Below are positions 22,756-30,488 of a stretch of 30,808 nt of DNA, piece after piece. A program made the position numbers and the translations under genes. Where the stretch lies: positions 1 through 30,808 of the forward strand of contig DASZVJ010000268.1 in NCBI GenBank assembly GCA_035547155.1, in the 5' to 3' direction. How positions within the stretch are numbered: position 1 is the stretch's first letter; every line of letters begins with the position of its first letter. The DNA is from CAZNMF01 sp035547155 (lineage in GTDB: Bacteria > Acidobacteriota > Vicinamibacteria > Vicinamibacterales > SCN-69-37). The notes beneath the pieces are model-generated. The model did not search any database. It was not told where the DNA came from and worked only from the letters and a program-made list of their open reading frames with translations.

Positions 22756-23993
22756 TTGGTCAGATCCATCCCGGCGCGAACGGGCGCTCCGGCCGTCACC
22801 TTGACGGTCTGGCGCCGCTCACCCAACTGCGGATGCCTCCATACGACTTCGTGATTGCCGATCGTCACCGAGAGGTTGCCGAGCGGTGTCTGGCCCATCG
22901 GCTGACCGTCGAGCGTGATGTCCGCCCAGGGCAGCGCGTTGATCGAGAGCGTGCCCTTCGGCAGCGCGACCGGCAGCGTGATCGTCTTGCCCGCCACCAC
23001 CTTCACGGGCATCGTCGTGCTGAACGAATAGGCCGTCGATGTGACCTCGAGCTCGTGCGGACCGGCGGGCAGCATCAGGCTGTCCATGCCGGTCGTGCCG
23101 ATGATCTTGCCGTTCTCGAGCACCGTCATCTCGAACGGCGCTTTGATGGCGACCCATCCGCCGGCCGCGCCGCTCGGCGCAAGCGACAGCAGCACGGACG
23201 AGGTCGAGCCGGCCGAGACCGTGACGAGGCGGCTGACGGTGTTGTCGCCGGACACGAGCGCGACGCGGTGCTGGCCAGGCTCGATCGAAGCGATCGCGAG
23301 CGGCGTGACGCCGCGCGGCGTGCCGTCGACGGTCACCTGCGCGCCGGCCGGATCGGACGACACCTCGATGCGGCCGACGCCCGCATCGGCCGGGGCGAGA
23401 TCGACGTACTGCCGGACGCTCGATCCGGCTTCAATCTGCAACGGCACCGTCCGCTTGCTCGTGCCGTTGTGCAACTCGAGCGTGTAGGTGCCGACGGGCA
23501 GCGTGAGCTTCAGCGGCGTCACGCCCTTCGACGTGCCGTCGATCAGCACCTCGGCGCCATCGGGACGCGACACGATCGTCGCGCTGCCTTGCGTCACGAC
23601 CGGCGCGGCGGCCGGCGCCGGTGCGGCGGCCGCATGCTTCGATCGAAAGTAGGCGACCGACGGCACCGCAGCCGCGACGACGACGAACGCGGCGATGCCC
23701 ATCAACGCGCCCTTCGACAGGCCCTTCTTGCGCGGCGGCGGCATGAACGACGCCGGGTTCACTTCCGGCTTCTCGTATCGCGGCGAGTGCACCATCGGCG
23801 GCGCGGAGCCCATCGCCAACGGCGAATCGTTCGACGGACCGAGCAGCACGACGTCGGCGGATGGAGCTTTCGGCGGCGCGGGCGGCGCAGGAAAATCGAG
23901 TCCGGTGAATGGATCTTTATCGAGGCGCGGAGACGGTCGCTCGCCGCCGACCGGGCCGAGCTGAAACGGCTGGGAGGAAGTAGGAGGCGTCAT
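22752..23993 (-). CDS. Membrane-anchored PEGA-domain protein
   Basis: A 413-residue protein with a proline-rich cytoplasmic part (1-92), one membrane helix (about 95-115, GALMGIAAFVVVAAAVPSVA), an Ala/Pro linker and four PEGA-like beta domains. The first two are clear: GSATIVSRPDGAEVLIDGTS with KGVTPLKLTLPVGTYTLEL (about 136-200), and GRIEVSSDPAGAQVTVDGTP with RGVTPLAIASIEPGQHRVAL (about 208-275). A third (about 283-340) and fourth (about 345-408, INALPWADITLDGQPMGQTP) are more diverged. PEGA domains occur on surface and kinase-linked proteins and probably bind peptides or wall material. This layout often follows a serine/threonine kinase domain, but no kinase is fused here; the N-terminal part is low complexity. 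Confidence 0.85.
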   Translation of the reverse strand: MTPPTSSQPFQLGPVGGERPSPRLDKDPFTGLDFPAPPAPPKAPSADVVLLGPSNDSPLAMGSAPPMVHSPRYEKPEVNPASFMPPPRKKGLSKGALMGIAAFVVVAAAVPSVAYFRSKHAAAAPAPAAAPVVTQGSATIVSRPDGAEVLIDGTSKGVTPLKLTLPVGTYTLELHNGTSKRTVPLQIEAGSSVRQYVDLAPADAGVGRIEVSSDPAGAQVTVDGTPRGVTPLAIASIEPGQHRVALVSGDNTVSRLVTVSAGSTSSVLLSLAPSGAAGGWVAIKAPFEMTVLENGKIIGTTGMDSLMLPAGPHELEVTSTAYSFSTTMPVKVVAGKTITLPVALPKGTLSINALPWADITLDGQPMGQTPLGNLSVTIGNHEVVWRHPQLGERRQTVKVTAGAPVRAGMDLTK

Positions 23994-24110
23994 GGCTCAG
24001 GCCCGCCGAGAAGGCAAAGACCGGGCCAGCCATTTGTGCGGCCGATTTGACCGCTCGCTCGTTCGCGCGTTTGCTGTGTTTACAGAACGAAAACCGTAAC
24101 GACAGCTTTG

Positions 24111-25664
24111 TCAGGATTGGGATCGCGCGAGTGCCGCTTCGGCGTTCAGGACGTCGACGGTCTTCTGATAAAGCGCGTCGGCCTCTTCCCGCGAGTTGGC
24201 GACGGCTGTGAGGCCGAGCGCGCCCTGCTCGCCGACGCCGTTGATCATGTGCAGAACCACGCCACGGTGACGAGACTGGTCGAAGTGCAGGCCGTGCCGC
24301 GCGACGATGTCGAACAGATCGCGGTGCGTGAAGGCGCGATAGGCTGGCGCGTGGACGTGGTCGCTCGCGACGAGGTGCTTCGCCTCGCCGCGCGGCGTCA
24401 GGAAGACGCCGGAGTCCGCGTCGTAGCGGCCGTCGGTCAGGAACTGCAGCGTCAGGAACGGATGCGTCGTCCCGCCTTTGCGCAGGTTGATCTCGATCGC
24501 ATAGACCTCCCACTCGTCGCGATCGTTCAGCACCGTCACGAAGTCGAGCGCGAAGCGGCCGAGCACGCCTTCCTTCGCGAGCCGGCGACCGACCTTCATC
24601 GCCTCGGCCATGATCGTCTTCGCGTACTCGGGGCTCGCGGGGAACTTGCAGCCGAGATACGCCTGGCCGCTCGGCCCGCCCAGCATCTGATCGTGCGTCG
24701 ACAGCGGCTCGACGTCGCCGAGCGGCGTGACGCGCAGCTGCGCGCTCGGGCTGCGGAACTCGCGGCCGCTGATCAGCTCTTCGACGATGCCGCCATGATC
24801 GGCGAGCTTGGTGACGTAGCGCTCGTACGTCATCTTTGGCGACTCGAACTGCATGCGCTGCACGCGATCGAGAATCGCCGCGCGCTCCGCGGCATCTCCC
24901 GGCGCCGGCAGGCCCGACAGGTCCACGTTCGCGTTGCCTGCGCCGGACACGCCCTCGTTGAGCTTCGCGACGATGCGCGTGATCGACGGCTTGCGGCGGC
25001 GCATGCCGGCGATCGCGTCGACCATCTCGTCCGGCGTGTGCAGATCTTCGACGCCGAGCGGATGTGAGACGCCTTCCTCCGAGAAGACCTTGCGCGCGCC
25101 GCTCTTGGTGCCGAGCGGGAAGTGCCGTGGGTCCGCGCCGTACATCGGGATGCCGAGACGCACCGCGAGCTCGCGCTCGTCCTCGGTCGTCGCGTACGGC
25201 ACGAGATGCGCGCGCGCAGGATCGGGAATGAGCGATCGGATGTGCTCGATCAGCCGCGGCCGCGCGAGCAGCTTCTGCGTCAGCGTCAGCGACGATCCAT
25301 CCAGCGGCGACACCATGAACAGCCGCTTGCGCGCATGGCCCGCGAACACGCCGGGCAGCAGATCGAGGTAGTAGTCGACGACGTCCTCGTGGACGGCCTG
25401 CGACGTGACGTAGATCAGCCGCGCGCGTGGCTGCCGCAGCAGGAGCAGCAGAAAGAGATAACGCTCTTCGAGCGCCTGCTGCCGCACGCCCTTCGCGCCC
25501 GAGTCCGTGCTGAGCGACGGGACGACGACGATCGTCTGATCGTCTTGGTTGAAGCCCTCGAGCGAGCGCCAGAGGGGCCGCAACTGCTGCTGCAGCGTCT
25601 CGAAACGTGCAGACAACTCGGCTTCGGACAGATTCAACGGCAGCGGCTCGAACGCATCGTCCAC
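24111..25664 (-). CDS. PGM1-like ATP-grasp carboxylate-amine (peptide) ligase
   Basis: A 517-residue protein with a pre-ATP-grasp domain (about 20-180; DQTIVVVPSLSTDSGAKGVR, ERYLFLLLLLRQPRARLIYV) and an ATP-grasp domain (about 185-400). ATP-binding Lys234 lies in IVAKLNEGVSGAGNANVDLS, and Mg-binding Glu391 and Asn393 in VYAIEINLRKGGTTHPF. A C-terminal part (about 440-500) holds RGVVLHMINGVGEQGALGLT. This matches the PGM1-related family named after the peptide ligase of pheganomycin synthesis; most members are uncharacterised. The start is GTG at 25664, with GAGAGG just upstream. It stands 117 bp before the PEGA gene. No precursor-peptide gene is evident in that gap. Confidence 0.85.
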   Translation of the reverse strand: MDDAFEPLPLNLSEAELSARFETLQQQLRPLWRSLEGFNQDDQTIVVVPSLSTDSGAKGVRQQALEERYLFLLLLLRQPRARLIYVTSQAVHEDVVDYYLDLLPGVFAGHARKRLFMVSPLDGSSLTLTQKLLARPRLIEHIRSLIPDPARAHLVPYATTEDERELAVRLGIPMYGADPRHFPLGTKSGARKVFSEEGVSHPLGVEDLHTPDEMVDAIAGMRRRKPSITRIVAKLNEGVSGAGNANVDLSGLPAPGDAAERAAILDRVQRMQFESPKMTYERYVTKLADHGGIVEELISGREFRSPSAQLRVTPLGDVEPLSTHDQMLGGPSGQAYLGCKFPASPEYAKTIMAEAMKVGRRLAKEGVLGRFALDFVTVLNDRDEWEVYAIEINLRKGGTTHPFLTLQFLTDGRYDADSGVFLTPRGEAKHLVASDHVHAPAYRAFTHRDLFDIVARHGLHFDQSRHRGVVLHMINGVGEQGALGLTAVANSREEADALYQKTVDVLNAEAALARSQS

Positions 25665-25685
25665 GCGAGACCTCTCAGGGAAGGG

Positions 25686-25691
25686 ATTCTA
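25686..25691 (-). promoter_or_regulatory. Possible -10 element for the ATP-grasp ligase gene
   Basis: The minus strand reads TAGAAT 21 bp before the GTG start, with the ribosome site GAGAGG between them. The tandem array at 25714-25770 begins about 23 bp upstream and occupies the place of a normal -35 to -60 region. No -35 hexamer is visible. Confidence 0.35.
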
Positions 25692-25713
25692 CGCGAAGGC
25701 AGCAAAGTCCGAG

Positions 25714-25770
25714 GGGACCAAGGGACCAAGGGGACCAGGGGACCAAGGGGACGAAGGGACCAGGGGACGA
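25714..25770. repeat. Tandem array, 7 units GGGACCAA(G), period 8-9 bp
   Basis: Units start at 25714, 25722, 25731, 25739, 25748, 25756 and 25764, each GGGACCA or GGGACGA plus one or two bases. It lies between the divergent-free ends of the ligase start and the HTH-Mop gene stop (both minus-strand), in a 163-bp gap. The alternating 8/9 period differs from the strict 7 or 8 bp of the other arrays. Confidence 0.85.
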
Positions 25771-25794
25771 AGGGAATGCGGATCCCGTGCACCT

Positions 25795-25820
25795 GCAGGG
25801 GCCGCCCCCGTGGCGGCCCG
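25795..25820 (-). repeat. REP-like unit (inverted copy of the 4394 arm)
   Basis: Twenty-one of 26 bases match 4456-4481. The internal hairpin is GGGCCGCC, a 5-base loop, GGCGGCCC, so four of the changes keep pairing, two on each side of the stem. It lies 8 bp downstream of the HTH-Mop stop codon on the minus strand. Confidence 0.75.
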
Positions 25821-25827
25821 TCGAAAG

Positions 25828-26313
25828 TCAGCGTCGGTTGCCGCCGCGCGCCCGTCGCGCATTGCGTTTCGAGCGACGGCCTGCTGCGTCCGGCTCGCAC
25901 GCGATCATCACCTCGGTCGACTTGATCAGCGCGATTGCGGACTGGCCTCGGCGCAGACCGAGCGCGACGACGGCGTCTTTCGTGATGACGGCGGTAAGCA
26001 CGTTGTCGCCGACGCGCAGCCGCACCTGCGCCAGCAGGCCGTCGGTCCGCACTTCTTCGATGACGCCCCGAAGCTGGTTGCGCGTGCTGAGGGCGACGAC
26101 GGCGGGCGGGCGCTGAGGTGGACGCGCGGCGGCGCGTGGCTCCGGCAGATGGCCGGCGTTGGCGAGCAGCCGTTCGACCTCGCTCACGGCGACGCGATGA
26201 TGGCCGCCGGGCGTGCGCGTCGTGCGCACGCTGCCCTGATAGATCCACTGCTTGAACGTCGAGTAGCCGACACCGACGCGTCTGGCCGCGTCGCGCGCGG
26301 TCATCCAGTCCAT
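25828..26313 (-). CDS. HTH-Mop protein, candidate molybdate-responsive regulator
   Basis: A 161-residue protein joining an excisionase/MerR-like helix-turn-helix (about 3-50; TARDAARRVGVGYSTFKQWI, then RTPGGHHRVAVSEVERLL) to a Mop domain (about 76-138; STRNQLRGVIEEVRTDGLLA, VGDNVLTAVITKDAVVALGL, AIALIKSTEVMIA). Mop domains bind molybdate or tungstate as oligomers. The C-terminus is basic (AGRRSKRNARRARGGNRR). ModE uses another HTH with Mop modules; this arrangement is the common alternative. It is divergent from modA with an 86-bp gap and probably controls it. An alternative role is intracellular molybdate storage with the HTH serving DNA location. Confidence 0.88.
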   Translation of the reverse strand: MDWMTARDAARRVGVGYSTFKQWIYQGSVRTTRTPGGHHRVAVSEVERLLANAGHLPEPRAAARPPQRPPAVVALSTRNQLRGVIEEVRTDGLLAQVRLRVGDNVLTAVITKDAVVALGLRRGQSAIALIKSTEVMIACEPDAAGRRSKRNARRARGGNRR

Positions 26314-26381
26314 CGCCAGAGACTACATGAAAACGATTCGAAACGGATCGGCGCGATTTGACCGGTCAGTTTCACGCGCCT

Positions 26382-26395
26382 ACGCTCGCGAGCGT
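26382..26395. promoter_or_regulatory. Perfect 14-bp palindrome just upstream of modA
   Basis: ACGCTCGCGAGCGT is a complete palindrome ending 4 bp before the modA ATG at 26400. It could be a regulator site or, in mRNA, a hairpin covering the ribosome site. It does not look like the E. coli ModE box. Confidence 0.4.
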
Positions 26396-26399
26396 GACG

Positions 26400-27188
26400 A
26401 TGCGATCTCCGTTCTTCGTGCGCCACGTCAAGTCCATCGCGATCGGCGTGTCGCTGCTGTGCGCCGCCGTGGTGCTCGGCGCACAGACGCCGGCTCCCGT
26501 GCTCGTCTTCGCCGCGGCGTCGATGCAGACCGCGATCGACGAGCTGTCGCCGGCGATCACGCGAGCGACCGGCGTTCCGGTCAAAGCGTCGTACGCCGCG
26601 AGCTCGGCGCTCGCGCGGCAGATCGAGAGCGGCGCGCCGGCCGACATCTTCATCTCCGCCGATCTGGACTGGATGGACTATCTCGCGCAGCGCACGCTGA
26701 TCCGGCCCGAGAGCCGTACGAATCTGCTCGGCAACGATCTCGTGATGATCGCGCCGGCCGGACGGCCCGTGTCGCTGACGATTGGGCCTGGCTTCGGGCT
26801 GGCAGCCGCGCTCGGCACCGATCGGCTCGCGGTCGCCGATCCGGCGTCCGTGCCCGCGGGCAAATACGCGAAAGAGGCGCTGACGTCGCTCGGCGTATGG
26901 GACTCGGTGGCTGGCAAGCTCGCGCCGGCGGAGAACGTCCGCGCCGCGCTGCTGCTCGTCTCGCGCGCCGAGGCGCCGCTCGGCATCGTCTATCGTACCG
27001 ACGCGCTCGTCGACAAAGGCGTCGCCGTCGTTGGCGCGTTCCCCGACTCGTCGCACGCGCCGATCGTGTATCCCGCAGCCCTGACGTCGACGTCCGCGCC
27101 CGGCGCCGCGCGCGTGCTCCAGTTTCTGCACGGCGCCGCGGCGAAGACGGTCTTCGAACGGCTGGGATTCAAAGTACTGGCGAAATAG
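26400..27188 (+). CDS. modA: Molybdate-binding periplasmic protein of an ABC transporter
   Basis: A 262-residue solute-binding protein that captures molybdate or tungstate in the periplasm. A signal peptide (about 1-28, IAIGVSLLCAAVVLGAQ) precedes the ModA motifs VLVFAAASMQTAIDELSPAI (AAAS oxyanion loop), KASYAASSALARQIESGAPA, DIFISADLDWMDYL, NLLGNDLVMIAP, ADPASVPAGKYAKEALTSLG and GIVYRTDA. The length is normal. The ATG at 26400 is chosen; in-frame GTG 26394 is possible. The next gene is convergent 21 bp on, and modB and modC do not follow in the window, so the permease and ATPase must be encoded elsewhere or be absent. It is divergent from the HTH-Mop gene. Confidence 0.93.
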   Translation: MRSPFFVRHVKSIAIGVSLLCAAVVLGAQTPAPVLVFAAASMQTAIDELSPAITRATGVPVKASYAASSALARQIESGAPADIFISADLDWMDYLAQRTLIRPESRTNLLGNDLVMIAPAGRPVSLTIGPGFGLAAALGTDRLAVADPASVPAGKYAKEALTSLGVWDSVAGKLAPAENVRAALLLVSRAEAPLGIVYRTDALVDKGVAVVGAFPDSSHAPIVYPAALTSTSAPGAARVLQFLHGAAAKTVFERLGFKVLAK

Positions 27189-27209
27189 GCCGCTCCGTCG
27201 ACGCCGCGA

Positions 27210-29414
27210 TCAGAGATCGATCGCGACGACTTCGTGCACGTCGATCGACGGCACGGTCAACGTCAGGACGCCATTCGACTCGACGGTCGGCACCGTCGAG
27301 CCCGCCGTCAGCAGATGCACGCGCTTGGGCCGCGCGCCGGCGGGCACGCGAATGCGTACGCGCTGGGGGCCAACGGGAATCACCTCGCGCAACGGCCCTT
27401 TCATCATCATCGGATTCGTGAGGTTCACGAGGTGGACCGTCATCGAGTCGCGTTGGCGCCAGATCGTCACGTCGATGAATCCGGGCCCTGTCACTTCGAC
27501 CGGCGGCGGCTCGTTCGCCGCCCAGCGCACCGCGTTGCGCAGCAGGCGGCCATGATCGACGGCGAGCACCTCCCAGAACGTGCGATCGATGTCCCACGGA
27601 AAATAGACAACGCGCGCCGCACCGAGATCACGGAGATACACCTCGCGACTGTCGGTGTGCGTCACGCGCGGGTAGACGTCTTCCATGGGCAGATCGGGAT
27701 ACGTCGGGATCAGCGTCAGCGGTGACGGAAAGGCAGCGGTCGGCGTCACGTGCAGACGATAGACGCCGTTGATGATGCGCGACGTGTCATCGAAGCCGTC
27801 GAGCAGGGGATGCCGGCGTCCGGTCGCGGGATCGGCGTCGAGACTGAGATACGAGTTGTGCATCGGGCCGTCGACGCCGCCGGACGCCGATACGCCGAAG
27901 ACGTCCGCGAGACCGAAGTCCCGACGCGGCCGTCCGCGCTCGTCGAAGAGCGACGAGGCGAACGTCGCGACGAGGCTGCCGCCGCGGCCGACGAACGCGC
28001 GGATCGCCGCGCATTGATCGTCGGAGAGCGCGGCCGCGTCGGCGAGCACGAGCACGCGGAACGCGTCGAGACGATCCGGCGTCAGGAACGCCTCGTGGAT
28101 CAGCTCGAACGGCACGCGCGCTTCGATGAGGGCCTGCGACATGCCGAGCCCGTGATCGGCCGGCCGATCGCCGGCCGCCATGCCGGTGTGATACTGCGAC
28201 GTCTGTTCGGAGAACAACACCGCGACGCGCGCCAGCGGCGCCTCGTTGCGGAGATAGCGCTCGTGCGTCGCGTGCCACGCGTACAGACGCTCGACCGGCT
28301 CGAGCCAGCGGCGATCGTAGAGCACACCGGAGAACTTCGTCACCCACGGCCGCATGCCGTTCGCGGTGCCCTCCGCGACCCACAGCCGAATCTCGGCGTC
28401 GCTCTGCACCGAGTCCTTCCAGCGATACGGCTCTTCGAGACCGACGCTGAAGATCCCGCCAATCGGCCGGCGGCCCATGACCGATCGCAGCTCTTTCGCG
28501 CGCTGGCCGTTCGTCCACGGCGGGGTCAGTCCACGGCGCGCCTGGTTGTCGGTGAATTGAATCGGCGCCAGCTCGCCCGCGGTCTTCTGATCGGGCGGGC
28601 CGTTGGGAATGACGCGCGCGTCCGGGCTCACGGCGCGGATCGTCGCGTCCCAGTGCTTCCAGAGCTCCGTCAGGCGCGCCTTGCGCCACTCGACGAACCG
28701 CGTCCGCACCTCGTCTCTCGCGGGTGTGAGCGCGGCGAGATCCAGTCCGGTCGCGTCGGCGAAGTTGCGGCGACAGTGGACGCAGTAGCACTCGGACTGC
28801 GGCGCCCAGCGATTCACGAAGATCCCGTCGACTTGATACGTCGCCACGATCTCGCGATGGACCTGGTCCATGAAGTCGAAGTTGTACGGGCCGAGCGCAC
28901 ACGTGACCCACAGCTCGGGATTGGCCCAGTGGCGTGTGGGCTGACCGTCGCGGCCGGCCGCAATCCAATCGGGATGCGCCGTGCGCACATCGTCGCGCGC
29001 GGCGTGCGGATCGGTCCTCGCGATGACGTGCATGCCGAGCGCGCGGCAGCCGCGCACGAGCGCGCCGAAGGGATCGGACCCGTTGAGGAAGGCGCTGCGA
29101 TGATGCAGCGGAACCTCGGTCGGGTAGTACGCGACGATGCCGCCGGCGCTGAGACAGGCGGCGTCGGCGTGCAGCCGCTTGAAGTAGTCGAGCCAGAACT
29201 GCGGATCGAAACGGCCCGGATCGTTCTCGACGAGCGTCAACTGCGCCCATCGCATCGGACGATCGAACCACCCGTCGGCGCCGCTCGGCGATGGCTGTTG
29301 TGACAGCCACGCGCTGGTGTCGGCGGCCGTAAGCGCTGCTGGTGTCACGGACGCGATCGCGCCGGCGCCAGCGGTGATTCGAAGGAATCCTCGTCGAGTG
29401 ACCGGCGACGGCAT
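27210..29414 (-). CDS. Tat-exported glycoside-hydrolase-like protein with trimerisation-type domain
   Basis: A 734-residue protein. The ATG at 29414 has GAGGA about 8 bases upstream and gives a twin-arginine signal TRRGFLRITAGAGAIASV. Residues about 45-370 look like a TIM-barrel of the hypothetical glycosyl hydrolase 6 type: WLDYFKRLHADAACLSAGGI, GMHVIARTDPHAARDDV, YQVDGIFVNRWAPQSECYCV, CRRNFADATGLDLAAL, PIQFTDNQARRGLTPPW. Cys-x-x-Cys (YCVHC) is seen. Residues about 390-620 resemble the class I amidotransferase-like trimerisation domain of GH42 enzymes (RVAVLFSEQTSQYHTG, RVLVLADAAALSDDQ, AFVGRGGSLVATF), followed by a beta-sandwich tail. Likely acts on exported or wall carbohydrates; catalytic acids not certain. 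Confidence 0.82.
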   Translation of the reverse strand: MPSPVTRRGFLRITAGAGAIASVTPAALTAADTSAWLSQQPSPSGADGWFDRPMRWAQLTLVENDPGRFDPQFWLDYFKRLHADAACLSAGGIVAYYPTEVPLHHRSAFLNGSDPFGALVRGCRALGMHVIARTDPHAARDDVRTAHPDWIAAGRDGQPTRHWANPELWVTCALGPYNFDFMDQVHREIVATYQVDGIFVNRWAPQSECYCVHCRRNFADATGLDLAALTPARDEVRTRFVEWRKARLTELWKHWDATIRAVSPDARVIPNGPPDQKTAGELAPIQFTDNQARRGLTPPWTNGQRAKELRSVMGRRPIGGIFSVGLEEPYRWKDSVQSDAEIRLWVAEGTANGMRPWVTKFSGVLYDRRWLEPVERLYAWHATHERYLRNEAPLARVAVLFSEQTSQYHTGMAAGDRPADHGLGMSQALIEARVPFELIHEAFLTPDRLDAFRVLVLADAAALSDDQCAAIRAFVGRGGSLVATFASSLFDERGRPRRDFGLADVFGVSASGGVDGPMHNSYLSLDADPATGRRHPLLDGFDDTSRIINGVYRLHVTPTAAFPSPLTLIPTYPDLPMEDVYPRVTHTDSREVYLRDLGAARVVYFPWDIDRTFWEVLAVDHGRLLRNAVRWAANEPPPVEVTGPGFIDVTIWRQRDSMTVHLVNLTNPMMMKGPLREVIPVGPQRVRIRVPAGARPKRVHLLTAGSTVPTVESNGVLTLTVPSIDVHEVVAIDL

Positions 29415-29425
29415 GGTCACAGTCC

Positions 29426-30403
29426 TCAGCGAAGGCCCAGCTTCGCGCGCGTGAACGGCCGCGTGAAGGCCGCCGGCGGATTGTGCGCGGTCGAAAGGCC
29501 GTACGCGCGCTCGTAGAGATCGCGCGCCTTGGCAGACTGGCCGAGCTTCTCGTACGTCAGGCCGAGCAGCGCGTGCATGAACGGATCGCCCTGATTGCCC
29601 GGCGTCTGGATCGCCTTCGTCAGCTCCGATTCGGCTTTCGGCAGATCGTTCGTGTAGAGTGCGACGTAGCCGACGAGATACGGGAAGAAGCGCTCCTGCG
29701 CTTCAGCCATCGCGCGATCGTCGTCGAGCGCGCGGCGTGCCGCTGCGATCTGACGTTGCGCTTCGGCGGCATCACCGCGGCGTGCTGCGATGCGGCCGAG
29801 CGCATGCGCGAGGCGGTAGGCCCACAGGCTGCGCGGGTGCGTCTGGTTGCCGGGCTCTTTCAGGCCCAGCTCCGTCCCACGCCGGTACAGCCGCTCGGCA
29901 GTGTCGAAATCGCCCGCGTCGATGCAGACGCGCGCGGCCTCGTTCGCCATCTCGCCCTGCTGATAGAACGCGTTCTGCGGCTCGGCCCGCTCGCGCGTGA
30001 CCCAGTACGCGATGACCAGCTCTTCGTACTTGACCGTGTTGGCGCAGTCGCCGTCGAACGCGTACGACATCGCCATCGATCGCTGCAGATTTGCCTTCGT
30101 CGCGGGATCGGTGGCCGCGTCGATCGCACGCTGAAAGACCTGTCGCGCTTCCGTCGTGGCGCCGAGCAGATCCAGCAGGTTTGCGGCCTGCGTGGAAGTC
30201 GGGTTCGTCTGCAGCTCGCGGCGCACGGCCGCGAGTGCGTCGGCCGTATGGCCCTCGTTCATCAGCTGCATCGCCTGGCGAAGATTCTCGGACGACCCGC
30301 CGGCGCCGCGCTGCATGGCTTCGACGATTGGATCGGCGAGCGCCGAGATCGCCAGCACGAGAGACACCAAGGTCGATCGAAGACCAGAAGAAGGTGTGCG
30401 CAT
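29426..30403 (-). CDS. Exported TPR-repeat protein
   Basis: A 325-residue protein with a signal peptide (about 1-24, STLVSLVLAISALADP) and a run of tetratricopeptide repeats through most of its length, such as LMNEGHTADALAAVRRELQT, TTEARQVFQRAIDAA, IDAGDFDTAERLYRRGTELG, AAEAQRQIAAARRAL, YTNDLPKAESELTKAI and LTYEKLGQSAKARDLYERAY. TPRs give a scaffold for protein contacts; no enzyme domain is visible. It is 11 bp upstream of the Tat-exported hydrolase on the same strand, so the two form an operon. A possible minus-strand -10 (TAAATT, 30441-30446) lies about 38 bp before its start. Confidence 0.83.
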   Translation of the reverse strand: MRTPSSGLRSTLVSLVLAISALADPIVEAMQRGAGGSSENLRQAMQLMNEGHTADALAAVRRELQTNPTSTQAANLLDLLGATTEARQVFQRAIDAATDPATKANLQRSMAMSYAFDGDCANTVKYEELVIAYWVTRERAEPQNAFYQQGEMANEAARVCIDAGDFDTAERLYRRGTELGLKEPGNQTHPRSLWAYRLAHALGRIAARRGDAAEAQRQIAAARRALDDDRAMAEAQERFFPYLVGYVALYTNDLPKAESELTKAIQTPGNQGDPFMHALLGLTYEKLGQSAKARDLYERAYGLSTAHNPPAAFTRPFTRAKLGLR

Positions 30404-30440
30404 GCGGCGATTGTCGCACGCGGGCGGCGTGGCCTTTGAA

Positions 30441-30446
30441 AATTTA
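30441..30446 (-). promoter_or_regulatory. Possible -10 element for the TPR gene
   Basis: The minus strand reads TAAATT in the only AT-rich patch of the gap (AAAATTTAT). It would start transcription about 30 bp before the ATG at 30403. No -35 is recognised, because the place is taken by REP-like hairpins. Confidence 0.3.
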
Positions 30447-30453
30447 TGGAGGC

Positions 30454-30473
30454 GCCGGACCTTCAGGTTCGGC
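30454..30473. repeat. REP-like hairpin (GCCGGACC-TTCA-GGTTCGGC)
   Basis: An 8-bp stem with one G-U pair and a 4-base loop, of the same build as the inner stem at 21806-21825 (GGCGGACC-TCCA-GGTCCGCC). It is one of two hairpins in this gap. Confidence 0.65.
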
Positions 30474-30488
30474 CAGGAAAAGAACGGC

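Noticed and set aside
23994..24110. Precursor peptide gene beside the PGM1-like ligase
   Set aside because: No short open frame with a ribosome site or leader-like sequence could be supported in the gap.
26314..26399. ModE-type operator between the HTH-Mop gene and modA
   Set aside because: No sequence similar to the ModE consensus (ATCGnTATATA-type halves) is present; only a GC palindrome and short CGAT/ATCG halves are seen.
27750..29303. A 517-codon plus-strand open frame antisense to the Tat-exported hydrolase
   Set aside because: Composition (Arg, Ala, Glu, Val) reflects the complementary strand of a high-GC gene; no start signal or domain.
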